Of a stretch of DNA of 60,072 nucleotides, positions 33,436 to 42,706 are shown one piece after another. Made by a program: the position numbers and the translations under genes. Where the stretch lies: positions 1-60,072 of the forward strand of contig JAKLDS010000008.1 in the NCBI GenBank assembly GCA_022703375.1. The letters are read 5' to 3'. The notes under the pieces are model-generated. The model had not been told where the DNA came from, made no database searches, and saw only the letters and a program-made list of their open reading frames with translations. The stretch's first letter is position 1, and every line of letters starts with the position of its first letter. The DNA comes from Deltaproteobacteria bacterium. GTDB lineage: Bacteria > Desulfobacterota > Syntrophia > Syntrophales > Smithellaceae.

Positions 33436-33903
33436 TTAAAGCAGTTTCAGTCGAGCGATTATCTCCTTGATATCCGGCAATTGGCCGATAGGATAGATTT
33501 TAATAAATTCGACGACACCCTGCTCATTCAAGATAACGTTTGCTCTCTCGGAGAATCCTTCTTCCCGGAAGATACCCAGCATTTTGGCAACTCCGCCATG
33601 CGGCCAGAAATCAGCCAGCAGAGCGGTTTTTTTGATTTTCAGCGATTTGGCCCAGGCCTTCTTGCTGGGGACGCTGTCCACGCTGATGCCTACGGCAAAG
33701 GTATTCAGTTTTTCAAATATCAGAAAATTCTTTTCCAGAGACTGCATTTGCCTGGCGCATACCGGTGTCCAGGCCAGCGGATGAAAGGAAAGCAGGACTT
33801 TCTTCCCCTTTAAACCGGCCAGGCGAAAAATTTTACCATTCTGATTCTGTAAACTGAAATCCCGAATTTTCCTGCCGGCAATCAATGAGTTTTTCGTCAC
33901 CAT
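33436..33903 (-). CDS. peroxiredoxin (AhpC/TSA family)
   Basis: A 155-aa thiol peroxidase with peroxidatic Cys49 in FHPLAWTPVCARQM, preceded by FSLQNQNGKIFRLAGLKGKKVLLSF. The ISVDSVPSKKAWAKSL segment is typical of the AhpE/BCP-like branch. No clear resolving cysteine is present, so it may be a 1-Cys enzyme. It reduces peroxides, useful in an anaerobe exposed to oxygen. It is convergent with mrfB, only 12 nt between the stops. Confidence 0.9.
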   Translation of the reverse strand: MVTKNSLIAGRKIRDFSLQNQNGKIFRLAGLKGKKVLLSFHPLAWTPVCARQMQSLEKNFLIFEKLNTFAVGISVDSVPSKKAWAKSLKIKKTALLADFWPHGGVAKMLGIFREEGFSERANVILNEQGVVEFIKIYPIGQLPDIKEIIARLKLL

Positions 33904-33924
33904 AGAATTCTCCTTTTCTGTCGT

Positions 33925-34857
33925 TTATTTATGTTCATCATGATGCGTCTGCTTCACGATGCAGCACAGTAGTTTTCCGTTGGCGCAGGAACTGGTTTCA
34001 AACTGCAGAATGGGGTGATCAATTTTAAACCTATCCAGAAGAAGCTCTTTCACCTGACAGGCCAGTTCATCAACCCGGCTCATCATCTGGTCCGGCACGG
34101 TGATATAAACGGCAAGAGCTATGCTTTCGGCTGACGGATTCCAGACATGCAGGTCATGAATTTCCTTTATCCCTTCGATGTTTTCCAGCTCTCTTTGAAT
34201 GTCGGCAAGATTAATTCCGGGCGGTGTGGCATTCATTAAAATCAAATAGCTGTCTTTGAGTAAACCCCAGCCGCTGTATAAAATCAGCGCTACGATAAGC
34301 CAGGAAAAGAGCGGGTCCAGCCAGTACCAGGGTTGATAAAGCCAGATTATGCCCAGCACGGCCACAACTAGCGATGTCAAGGCATCGGCCAGCATATGCA
34401 GAAACGCGCTTTTCATGTTCATATTTTTCCGCGCCCCGGTATGCAAGAGCAAAGCGGAAAGGGCATTGCCGGCAAAACCGACAAGCGCAATCCAGATAAC
34501 CAGTTTCCCTGCTATCGGTTGCGGATTGAGCAATCTCTGCCAGGATTCGACGGCGATATAAAAGGCGGCGCCATACAGGAGTGCGACACTGATTAATGTG
34601 GCAAATATTTCGATGCGTTTATAGCCGAAGGTCTGTTTCATTGTCGGGCCGCGCCGGCCGATTTTCAGCGCGGCATAATTAATCGTGAGCGCAACAAAAT
34701 CGCTTAAATTATGCAGGGCGTCACTGATTAAGGCCATGCTGCCCGATACAATCCCGCCGTAAATCTGCACCAGTGGAATAATCAGATTCACCAGCATGGA
34801 TATAACCAGTCTTTTGCCCCAGGATGCTTCCTGATGATTGTGATTATGGGCAGCCAT
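33925..34857 (-). CDS. cation diffusion facilitator (CzcD/ZitB-like)
   Basis: A 310-aa inner-membrane Zn2+/Fe2+-type efflux protein with six predicted helices. A His-rich N-terminus (HNHNHQ) precedes helix 1. The metal site residues fall in SDALHNLSDF (helix 2) and HMLADALTSL (helix 5). The cytoplasmic C-terminal domain contains IHDLHVWNPSAESIALAVYI. The ATG shares a base with the stop of the upstream antiporter gene (TAATG). Confidence 0.92.
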   Translation of the reverse strand: MAAHNHNHQEASWGKRLVISMLVNLIIPLVQIYGGIVSGSMALISDALHNLSDFVALTINYAALKIGRRGPTMKQTFGYKRIEIFATLISVALLYGAAFYIAVESWQRLLNPQPIAGKLVIWIALVGFAGNALSALLLHTGARKNMNMKSAFLHMLADALTSLVVAVLGIIWLYQPWYWLDPLFSWLIVALILYSGWGLLKDSYLILMNATPPGINLADIQRELENIEGIKEIHDLHVWNPSAESIALAVYITVPDQMMSRVDELACQVKELLLDRFKIDHPILQFETSSCANGKLLCCIVKQTHHDEHK

Positions 34858-36833
34858 TATTCCCCCTGTTTTCCGTCCAATACTTTTAAAGCTAAATCAA
34901 TTGCGCTGTGGCTGCCGAATATAACGAGCTGATCACCTGTCTGTAAAACAAATTCGCTGGGCGGATTAGTAATGGTCTGATTGTTGCGGATAATATTGAT
35001 AATTGTCGCTCCCGACTTTGCCTTCAGGTTAATATCCCGAATGCTGTGGCCGGTATTGATGTTTCCGGTGGCGACAAAATAAGTTTCAATTGTTCCCTGT
35101 GATAAAACCTGCTGAATCTGGTCGAATGCTTCTTCGGTAAAACGGATTTCCCGAAAAATCCCGTATGATTTATTCCGGATAATGTTGCCCTGCGCCAGAA
35201 TAATGCTGTTGGGAACGTGAAACATTTTTAAAACCCGGCTTAATATCTGAATGGAAGTTTCAAATTCTTCGGGAATGATGTCATCCGCACCGAGCTGCAC
35301 CAGCTCATCAATATCGGCTACATATTTCGTCCGTACAATAACATGCAGATTGGGTTTTAATGTTTTGGCAATATGCAGACAGCGCTTAGTCAAAAAGCGA
35401 TCGGAAATAGCTATTACCAGCACCCGCGCGGTTTCGATGCTGGCGTGTTTGAGAATTTCCGGGCTTGCGGCATCTCCCCAGATCAGATTTTTATCGCCCT
35501 TGACCTTTGCTTTTTTGATATTTTTAAAATTAGTATCAATGATGACATAGTTGATGGCGGTGTCCTTTAATACCCGCACGAGATTGCGGCCGTTTAAGCC
35601 CATGCCGCAGATAATTACATGGTTTTCCACGGGGATTCTTTTGCCGGCATTATTTTCGGTGCAGCCAGATTCGTTTTTTTCTCTGGCCAATAACTTATAT
35701 GCCACTGAAATAAGAACCGGTGTTATGACGAACGTCAAAACAGATGCTCCGATAAACCCCTGATAAATAAAATCGGATATCAGCTTCTGCTGCATGCCCT
35801 GGGAAGCAAGAACAAAGGAAAATTCGCCAATTTGCGATAACAGCACGCCGCTCAGCAGCGCTGTCCGGAAAGGATAGTTAAGTATTCTGACCATGCTGAA
35901 AACAATCAGGGATTTAATCAGAATTATCAGCAGCGTTATGGCAATGATGTAAAGAGGATGTTGTCCGAAAAAATGCAAATCCAGCATCATGCCGAAGGAA
36001 ACGAAAAAGACGGATAAAAAGATGTCGCGGAAAGGGTTAATGTCGCTGATAATCTGATGTGTGAAATCAGTATCCGATATGGCGAGTCCGGCCAGGAACG
36101 CGCCAATGGCCAGCGAAAGCCCCAGCGAGTGGGTGAGCCAGGCTATTCCGAGCGTTATTACTACGGAGGCGATGATGAAAACGTCGCGCATGCGCATTTC
36201 AACAAGCTTTTCCAATATAAGCGGAACAATGTAACGGGCGGCAATCAGAATTGAAGCAATAATCAGCAGAGATCTCAGCAGATTCCAGACAATAACATCA
36301 AAACCAGCGCCGTCGCTCCCGGCAAGGAGGGGAATAAAAAGCATCATCGGGACAACGATAATGTCCTGGAAAAGAACAATACCGATAGAAATTCTGCCCT
36401 GCGGTGATTCTTCATCGCTGCGGTCGGATAGTATTTTCAAAATCAAAGCCGAACTGCTGTGCGCCAGCAAAAACCCGACAAAGACGGATTGATTCCAGCT
36501 CAATTGCATGAACAGACCGACGGCTGTTCCGGCCGCAAGGGTTATCAGCACCTGCAAACCGCCGGTGAGCGTAATTTCAGAAAGATGCTGCAAAAAACGC
36601 TTGAACGATATTTCTATCCCAATGGTAAACAAAAGGAAGGCAACGCCGATTTCCGCCATCAATTGAATATCAGATATGTCATGGATTAGCTTCAGCCCGT
36701 AAGGGCCGATGATGATGCCGGTAATTAAAAAGCCGATAATTGAGGGGAATTTGATTTTATTAAAAATATAAATAACGGGAATCGAACAGGCCAGAATTAT
36801 CAGTATTTCATTAAAAAAGAAAAATCCCGTCAT
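34857..36833 (-). CDS. KefB/CPA2-type cation:proton antiporter with RCK domain
   Basis: A 658-aa membrane protein. The first ~390 residues form about 12 hydrophobic helices with FLLFTIGIEISFKRF and the antiporter signature LSQIGEFSFVLASQG. A TrkA-N (RCK) Rossmann domain follows (VIICGMGLNGRNLVRVL and a distal ADDIIPEEFETS), then a TrkA-C domain. It probably exchanges K+ or Na+ for H+ with nucleotide gating. It is translationally coupled to the cation efflux gene. Confidence 0.9.
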   Translation of the reverse strand: MTGFFFFNEILIILACSIPVIYIFNKIKFPSIIGFLITGIIIGPYGLKLIHDISDIQLMAEIGVAFLLFTIGIEISFKRFLQHLSEITLTGGLQVLITLAAGTAVGLFMQLSWNQSVFVGFLLAHSSSALILKILSDRSDEESPQGRISIGIVLFQDIIVVPMMLFIPLLAGSDGAGFDVIVWNLLRSLLIIASILIAARYIVPLILEKLVEMRMRDVFIIASVVITLGIAWLTHSLGLSLAIGAFLAGLAISDTDFTHQIISDINPFRDIFLSVFFVSFGMMLDLHFFGQHPLYIIAITLLIILIKSLIVFSMVRILNYPFRTALLSGVLLSQIGEFSFVLASQGMQQKLISDFIYQGFIGASVLTFVITPVLISVAYKLLAREKNESGCTENNAGKRIPVENHVIICGMGLNGRNLVRVLKDTAINYVIIDTNFKNIKKAKVKGDKNLIWGDAASPEILKHASIETARVLVIAISDRFLTKRCLHIAKTLKPNLHVIVRTKYVADIDELVQLGADDIIPEEFETSIQILSRVLKMFHVPNSIILAQGNIIRNKSYGIFREIRFTEEAFDQIQQVLSQGTIETYFVATGNINTGHSIRDINLKAKSGATIINIIRNNQTITNPPSEFVLQTGDQLVIFGSHSAIDLALKVLDGKQGE

Positions 36834-37021
36834 ATTCCTGTTCCCGCAGCAGTCAATTATTTAATTACAACTTGACACACTGATTTTCCCCTGGATAGTT
36901 AACTATATTTATCATTGAAGCGGGGATTTGCCAACAAAACATTTTAGAATTTTCGCGGGCGAAACCGCAAGCAAACGGAAAGATTTATTATTGCCCTGCG
37001 CCATTTAAAGGGAAAGCATGT

Positions 37022-38017
37022 TTATTTACTGAGGAAAAATGCAGCCAGCGAAAAATAAGAAAGGATTGTGCAGATATCGGCCAGGGCCAGCGTGACAGGC
37101 CCGGAAGCCACCCGCAGATCAAGCCGCAATTTGTGTAAAATCGCCGGGACGCTCACTCCGATAAAGCCGGCCAGCATGAGCGAGGCCATTATTCCCGAGG
37201 CGATGACGATGCCCGCCGCCGTTTCGCCTTTCCAGATAAAAGCTATCAAACCAACGATGCTGCCACACACCGCAGCCAGAAGAAAAACCCGCGTCAATTC
37301 CCGGCGCAGCAACGAAAAAAACCAGCCGGGCTGAGAAGAGCGATGATGCATGGAGTGAAGGGTAATGGCCATGGTTTGCATGGATACGCTTTCGCCCAGT
37401 CCGAGGACCAGTGTCAGAAAAAATGCCAGAATCAGGCTTTCGGCCAGTGTGGCCTGAAAAAGACCGGCCAGCAACGCGCAGATGGTGCCGCTGGTAATTG
37501 TTGCCAGGAGCCAGGGAAAACGGTAACGGAATACACTGAAGGGCGATTTAGTGCGCAGCTCGGATATCTGGACGCCCAGAGTGTCGAAGATGCGGTGAAC
37601 CTGTTCGTTTTCTTCAATATCAATCATTTCCTGGGTGAACAGCCCGACATCAATGACGCCGAGTAAGTTTCTTTTTTCATTGACGATGGGAAAAGCGAGG
37701 TAGCGGTGCAAAATGAAGAATTCCAGCGCTTCCATTAAAGTTGCCGAATCGGGTATCGCGATCAGATTGGTGGCCATGATGGAATCTACCGGTGCATCCA
37801 GAGGAGATGTCAGCAGCTTTCTTGTCTGGATGACGCCAACCAGCCTGTCTTCTTCGTCAAGAACATAAAAATACAAAATAGTCGCTTCCGTTTTACTTTT
37901 GCGGATACTGTTGAGGGTATCCCCGACAGTATTGTGAGCATATACGGCGACAAAATCGTTGCTGGCATGTTTAATCGCAGCATCTTTCAGGTCTTCTAAA
38001 GTTACGGTTCCCTGCAT
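37022..38017 (-). CDS. MgtE-type divalent cation transporter
   Basis: A 331-aa protein with two CBS domains (residues ~25-150, DRLVGVIQTRKLL and FPIVNEKRNLLGVIDVGLF) followed by five hydrophobic helices of the MgtE channel domain, including LVLGLGESVSMQTMAI and ASLMLAGFIGVSVPAIL. The N-terminal superhelical domain of full MgtE is missing, so it is a short version. It likely imports Mg2+ with CBS gating. Confidence 0.87.
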   Translation of the reverse strand: MQGTVTLEDLKDAAIKHASNDFVAVYAHNTVGDTLNSIRKSKTEATILYFYVLDEEDRLVGVIQTRKLLTSPLDAPVDSIMATNLIAIPDSATLMEALEFFILHRYLAFPIVNEKRNLLGVIDVGLFTQEMIDIEENEQVHRIFDTLGVQISELRTKSPFSVFRYRFPWLLATITSGTICALLAGLFQATLAESLILAFFLTLVLGLGESVSMQTMAITLHSMHHRSSQPGWFFSLLRRELTRVFLLAAVCGSIVGLIAFIWKGETAAGIVIASGIMASLMLAGFIGVSVPAILHKLRLDLRVASGPVTLALADICTILSYFSLAAFFLSK

Positions 38018-38169
38018 GTTTTATTCTTTCTTAGCATGATTATAAAGCAATGGCAGAATTGTTTACCGGAGATAACTGGTTGCTTCTTTTGCGGTTACCT
38101 TAGCACAAGAGCGGATAATTTGTCTATTTGTAAAAAGCCAATCCAGCAACCGTGGTATCAGGATGGGGG

Positions 38170-38805
38170 TTACTTGGGCGGGGGAGCTTCCTGAATAATG
38201 CCGGCTAATTCCTTAGAAGCGTTGAGCATGCAATAATGATCGGCCTTCAGCTCGCAATAAGTCCAGTTTGCTTCCCCGGTTTTGGTGTAATCCCAGTAAT
38301 TGTCATTTTCGTGTTTACTGAATAAAAGGGGAATGTTTTTTGTCAGATCCAGGAACTGGCTGTTAAGACAATGGACATACATTTTTGGGATTTTTCTTAT
38401 GACAGCGCTGTCAAAGAAAAGACGCTCGGTGAAGGGGGGCCATCCCGGCACGCCGAATTGGCCGGGATCAATGCCAACCGTCCGGAAAACATCGAAAAGA
38501 GATTGGCCGTTTTCCGGAATTGCCGAATCCAGGTAAATCAGACGCGCAATTTTTTGCGGGATTTTATTGGCCACGCCCGTGATAACAAAACCGGCGTAAC
38601 TGTGCCCGATCAGATAAACATTCTGCAAAGTGGCCTTGTCTATCAGGTTGCAAACCTCCGTTATGTGATTGCTCAAGCTGGAATATTCAGGATCCGAAAG
38701 AGTAATGGCGTTTGTCTGCCGGCCCTGCGATTCCAGGATAGCGCGGACTTGATCCCAATCTTCTTTCCGGCGTTTTCCGCCGGGCACAAACAGGTAACAG
38801 GTCAT
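38170..38805 (-). CDS. alpha/beta hydrolase
   Basis: A 211-aa hydrolase. The nucleophile elbow is GHSYAG, an oxyanion region FVPGGKRRKEDW lies near the N-terminus, and the catalytic His is probably in ELKADHYCML. The start at 38805 is supported by AAAGGAGAG; an ATG 19 codons upstream lacks this support. Substrate is unknown; relatives are salicylate-esterase-like proteins. It is a single gene, divergent from the helicase at 38987. Confidence 0.85.
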   Translation of the reverse strand: MTCYLFVPGGKRRKEDWDQVRAILESQGRQTNAITLSDPEYSSLSNHITEVCNLIDKATLQNVYLIGHSYAGFVITGVANKIPQKIARLIYLDSAIPENGQSLFDVFRTVGIDPGQFGVPGWPPFTERLFFDSAVIRKIPKMYVHCLNSQFLDLTKNIPLLFSKHENDNYWDYTKTGEANWTYCELKADHYCMLNASKELAGIIQEAPPPK

Positions 38806-38986
38806 CTTGCACTCTCCTTTCCGTATTTTGTAAGGCAGAGCCTTTATGGTTGATATCTTCATTGTATCTTTAGCATTATGTATACTATATTCAGGGGGAA
38901 GAATAATCTATATACCTGTTTGTTGTTTTGTTCTAGTAAAAAACGCCGACATCGGATAAAGCAAATATCTCGCGAAAGGCAGGGCA

Positions 38987-40558
38987 ATGAATAAAAAAAT
39001 TAAAATGCCGGATATTGATTTCAATCCTGAATTTTCCCGCGCCCTTTCGCTGATGGAAGGGACGTCCAGCAATATATTGATTACCGGCCGGGCGGGTACC
39101 GGCAAATCAACGCTGCTGAATTATTTCCGGGATAACACGAAGAAGCAGGCTGTCATTCTTGCGCCGACCGGAGTGGCGGCCGTTAATGTCCGGGGGCAGA
39201 CGATTCATTCCTTTTTTCATTTCAAACCCAATGTTACTCCGGCAGCAATTAAAAAGAAAAAAAGCTCCACTGCGGAAAAGACAACTATTTACAAAAAACT
39301 GGCAACCATCGTCATTGACGAAGTTTCCATGGTGCGCGCCGATCTGCTCGATTGCGTGGATAAGTTTCTGCGGCTCAACGGGCCTGCCGCCAAACAGCCC
39401 TTCGGCGGCGTACAGATGATATTTATCGGCGATTTGTATCAATTGCCGCCGGTGGTGGCGAGCGCCGAGCGGGAAATATTCCGTTCCCATTATTCCAGCC
39501 CCTATTTTTTCAGCGCTAAAGTGTTCCCGCAACTGGAGCTGGAATTTGTCGAGCTGGAAAAAGTTTACCGGCAGAAGGATGACGAATTTATCCGTCTGCT
39601 CAATTCCATTCGCAACCGCACGGCCAGCGACGACGATTTGGCCTGCTTTAACCGCCGCTGCCGGCCTGACTTTGCTCCCGCCGCCGGCGATTTCTATCTG
39701 GCGCTCACCAGCACCAATGCTCTGGCCGACGGCATCAACGAGCAGAAACTGGCGGAACTGCCGGGTAAAAGCTGGAAAGCGCCGGGCGAAATAATCGGTG
39801 ATTTCAGCAAGGAATATCTGCCCACCGCCGTGGAACTGAAGCTGAAAAAAGGCGCGCAGATTATGATGCTGAATAACGATTCTTACGGCCAGTGGATTAA
39901 CGGGACGATAGGCAGGGTGAAGAAATTTGAAAAGGATGATGACGGGGAAGATGTGATTGTGGCCGAACTGGATAACGGCGAAACGGCGCGCATTTCTCCC
40001 TATACCTGGAAAATTTACAAGTTCTTTCTAAAAAACGAGGAACTGCGTTCGGAAGAAGTGGGCTCTTTCCGTCAGTATCCGGTAAGGCTCGCTTTTGCCG
40101 TTACGATTCACAAAAGCCAGGGAAAGACGTTTGAAAGGGTTGTTATTGATGTGGGGCGCGGCACCTTTGCCCACGGGCAGATGTATGTAGCGCTTTCCCG
40201 CTGCACGACTCTGGAAGGCATTATCTTGAAACAGCCTTTAAAGAAAAATCATATCCTGATGGATTGGCAGGTGGTCAAGTTTTTAACCGGCCTGCAATAT
40301 GCCCGAGCCGCCCACACCTGCAGCCGCGAAGATAAAATCAACCTGCTGCACGAGGCTATCGCCGGGAAGAAAAATCTGGAGATTGTTTATCTCAAGGCTC
40401 AGGATGAAAAATCGCAGCGGACAATCCTGCCGCTGTTTCTGGGCGAGATGGAATATAAAGGCTATTCGTATCTGGGGCTCGAAGCTTATTGCCTGACACG
40501 CCGCGAAAAACGCATTTTTAATGTTGATAAAATTCTCACCATCACGAAACCGGCATAG
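38987..40558 (+). CDS. PIF1-like helicase with C-terminal WYL domain
   Basis: A 523-aa superfamily 1B helicase. Walker A is GRAGTGKST (34-42), motif Ia APTGVAAVNVRGQTIHSFF, Walker B VIDEVSMV, motif III GDLYQLPPV, and motif VI YVALSRC with upstream TIHKSQGKTF. The last ~80 residues (INLLHEAIAGKKNLEIVYL ... RREKRIFNVDKILTI) resemble a WYL domain, a ligand- or nucleic-acid-sensing module found in bacterial defence regulators. This suggests ssDNA- or RNA-responsive helicase control. It stands alone downstream of a divergent hydrolase. Confidence 0.87.
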   Translation: MNKKIKMPDIDFNPEFSRALSLMEGTSSNILITGRAGTGKSTLLNYFRDNTKKQAVILAPTGVAAVNVRGQTIHSFFHFKPNVTPAAIKKKKSSTAEKTTIYKKLATIVIDEVSMVRADLLDCVDKFLRLNGPAAKQPFGGVQMIFIGDLYQLPPVVASAEREIFRSHYSSPYFFSAKVFPQLELEFVELEKVYRQKDDEFIRLLNSIRNRTASDDDLACFNRRCRPDFAPAAGDFYLALTSTNALADGINEQKLAELPGKSWKAPGEIIGDFSKEYLPTAVELKLKKGAQIMMLNNDSYGQWINGTIGRVKKFEKDDDGEDVIVAELDNGETARISPYTWKIYKFFLKNEELRSEEVGSFRQYPVRLAFAVTIHKSQGKTFERVVIDVGRGTFAHGQMYVALSRCTTLEGIILKQPLKKNHILMDWQVVKFLTGLQYARAAHTCSREDKINLLHEAIAGKKNLEIVYLKAQDEKSQRTILPLFLGEMEYKGYSYLGLEAYCLTRREKRIFNVDKILTITKPA

Positions 40559-40841
40559 ATTTATTGCAGAGGCATCTGTTGCTAATAATAAATCCTTAAT
40601 TACACCATTCACACGTTTATATTTACACTCCCGAAAGATACTCTGAATCTGCCCCTGGCATGCCAGCGGGTACGGCTTTATTTAGAATGCTAAAGTCGGA
40701 AATAAACTACATGGAGTGTGGGAAGATACCAACATATATATCGCCGGCGCCCAACAAACAGAGGCCTTTTCAAGCGGGCATATATCTTGCGAGTTGTTAT
40801 GAATACAGGTCAAATCACAAAAAAAACAAGGAGTGTAGTTT

Positions 40842-41078
40842 ATGGCTAAAAGTGTTTGGATTACGGCAGCTGTTACCGGAGGAATTCATACTCCCTCCAT
40901 GTCGCCCTACTTGCCGGTAACACCGCGGCAAATCATCGCTGTTATGGGTGGCGGGATTATTCCCGAGCAGGACTTCCAGGCACTCTACGATGCGGGAATT
41001 AAGGCGATTTTTACCCCTGGAGCACCGCTGGAGAGTATAGTCGGATGGATAAACGAAAACATCAAACCCAAGTCGTGA
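40842..41078 (+). pseudogene. in-frame chimera: BKACE N-terminus joined to methylmalonyl-CoA mutase tail
   Basis: A 78-codon frame with two unrelated halves. Residues 1-31 (VWITAAVTGGIHTPSMSPYL) match the start of beta-keto acid cleavage (BKACE, Kce-like) enzymes. Residues ~33-78 (VMGGGIIPEQDFQALYDAG, IFTPGAPLESIVGWINENI) match the end of the B12-binding domain of methylmalonyl-CoA mutase. It reads as a deletion that fused the first gene of one enzyme to the last 45 codons of another, keeping frame, with meaB following 8 nt later. The original Shine-Dalgarno AAGGAG is retained, so a short protein is probably made, but neither activity can survive. Confidence 0.8.
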
Positions 41079-41085
41079 TGTAATA

Positions 41086-42036
41086 ATGATGGAAGCGATA
41101 AAAAAAGGCGATATTCGTCAGGCCTCCCGTCTTATCCGTGATATAGAGGATAAACTGCCTTCGGCCAAAGCAAAGATCAAGAAACTTTATCCGCACACCG
41201 GACATGCCTTTATTATCGGCATAACGGGAGCACCCGGAGCGGGAAAGAGTACCATAACGGATGCACTGATTTCCGCATTGCGCCAAAAGCAGAAGAGAAT
41301 CGGTGTGCTGGCGGTAGATCCGACAAGCCCATTCACAGGGGGAGCAATTTTAGGGGATAGGATCAGAATGCAGCGGCATGCCGAAGATGAGGAAGTATTC
41401 GTTAGGTCTCTGGCCACTAGGGGGGCTTTAGGCGGTTTGTCCCAGGCTGTGGGAGAAGCGATTCATGTACTCGATGCGATGGGCAAAGACGTTATCTTGG
41501 TAGAGACAGTGGGAATCGGTCAGCAGGAAGTGGACATTATCAACCATGCCCATTGCGTATTGGTCGTTTTGGTTCCGGGGATGGGGGACGACGTCCAGGC
41601 GATGAAAGCGGGGATCATGGAAATTGCCGATATTTTTGTCATCAACAAGGCCGATCGGGGAGGGAGCAAGCAGTTGCAGACGGAATTAATGGGACTTATA
41701 AACTCCACTCCGTTGACGGAAGGAGGCTGGCGGCCGCCTGTTGTCATGGTCGGGAACGCTCACGAGGCGGTTGCCTTTAATGATAAGATAGAAGAGCTGG
41801 TGCAGAAGGTCGAAGAATATTACACCTATTTACAGCAAAGCGGTAAACTTACGGAGCGGGTTTATCGGAAGATACAGGTAGAGATAAACGATGCATTGCG
41901 GGCCAACATATTGGAACCGGTAATACAAAAGCTTAAGTCAAGCGGGAGGATGCAGGCCTTGGTAGAGAGTGTTAGAAACAAGGAAGTCGACCCCTATACG
42001 GCGGTGGAAGAAATAGCCCGGTGTTTTTTGAAATAG
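41086..42036 (+). CDS. meaB: methylmalonyl-CoA mutase-associated GTPase MeaB
   Basis: A 316-aa G3E-family GTPase that guards and reloads the adenosylcobalamin of methylmalonyl-CoA mutase. Walker A is GAPGAGKST (48-56), followed by VLAVDPTSPFTGGAILGDRIRM, RSLATRGALGGLSQA, VETVGIGQQEVDI and NKADRGGSKQ. Family length and motifs are complete. It directly follows the tail fragment of a mutase gene, which indicates that a mutase locus once stood here. An adenosyltransferase gene follows. Confidence 0.95.
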   Translation: MMEAIKKGDIRQASRLIRDIEDKLPSAKAKIKKLYPHTGHAFIIGITGAPGAGKSTITDALISALRQKQKRIGVLAVDPTSPFTGGAILGDRIRMQRHAEDEEVFVRSLATRGALGGLSQAVGEAIHVLDAMGKDVILVETVGIGQQEVDIINHAHCVLVVLVPGMGDDVQAMKAGIMEIADIFVINKADRGGSKQLQTELMGLINSTPLTEGGWRPPVVMVGNAHEAVAFNDKIEELVQKVEEYYTYLQQSGKLTERVYRKIQVEINDALRANILEPVIQKLKSSGRMQALVESVRNKEVDPYTAVEEIARCFLK

Positions 42037-42106
42037 CAGGACGGATAAATTGACTAATCAAAAAGCAGCAAGAACAGTCGATAATTAATAAAAAGATAAT
42101 GAAAAA

Positions 42107-42706
42107 ATGAAAAAAGCATATAAAAAAAATAAAGAAAGTGCAGAGAATAAAAAAGATAAAAAAGTCCAAGTTCAGCTGGAACAAAAAGGCCGGGGATTGG
42201 TGATCGTTATCACGGGCAATGGCAAGGGGAAGACTACTTCGGCTTTCGGCCAGGCATTAAGGGCAACAGGCCAGGGATACAAGGTGTTTATCATCCAATT
42301 TATGAAAGGAAGGAAATACGGCGAATATAAAGCCGTCAAAAAATATCTTCCCGGCATAAAAATCATCCTTTCGGGCTTGGACAGTTTTGTGATGCGCGAC
42401 AATCCAGCGGCAATAGACATCGAACTTGCTTGTATTGGATTGGAAATGGCCAGGAAAGCGATTAATTCCGGACAATACGATATGGTTATTCTCGATGAAA
42501 TCAATGTGGCGCTGGATTTTAAGCTTCTTAATTTAAAAGAAGTTGTCGATCTGATCAAAAACAAACCTCCAAATCTGGATTTGATTCTAACGGGTCGCTA
42601 TGTGCCCAAGCAAATTATTGAAATTGCCGACACCGTGAGTGAAGTCAAGGAAGTTAAGCATCATTACAACGCCGGCATTAAAGACAGGGCGGGAATTGAA
42701 TATTGA
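42107..42706 (+). CDS. cob(I)alamin adenosyltransferase (CobO/BtuR type)
   Basis: A 199-aa corrinoid adenosyltransferase with P-loop GNGKGKTT (37-44), FIIQFMKGRKYGEY, ILDEINVALDFKLL and LILTGRYVPKQIIEIADTVSEV. It makes adenosylcobalamin, the mutase cofactor. The first ~28 residues are lysine-rich and dispensable-looking. It is placed after meaB with a 70-nt gap; no strong Shine-Dalgarno. The context is cofactor supply for a methylmalonyl-CoA pathway. Confidence 0.93.
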   Translation: MKKAYKKNKESAENKKDKKVQVQLEQKGRGLVIVITGNGKGKTTSAFGQALRATGQGYKVFIIQFMKGRKYGEYKAVKKYLPGIKIILSGLDSFVMRDNPAAIDIELACIGLEMARKAINSGQYDMVILDEINVALDFKLLNLKEVVDLIKNKPPNLDLILTGRYVPKQIIEIADTVSEVKEVKHHYNAGIKDRAGIEY

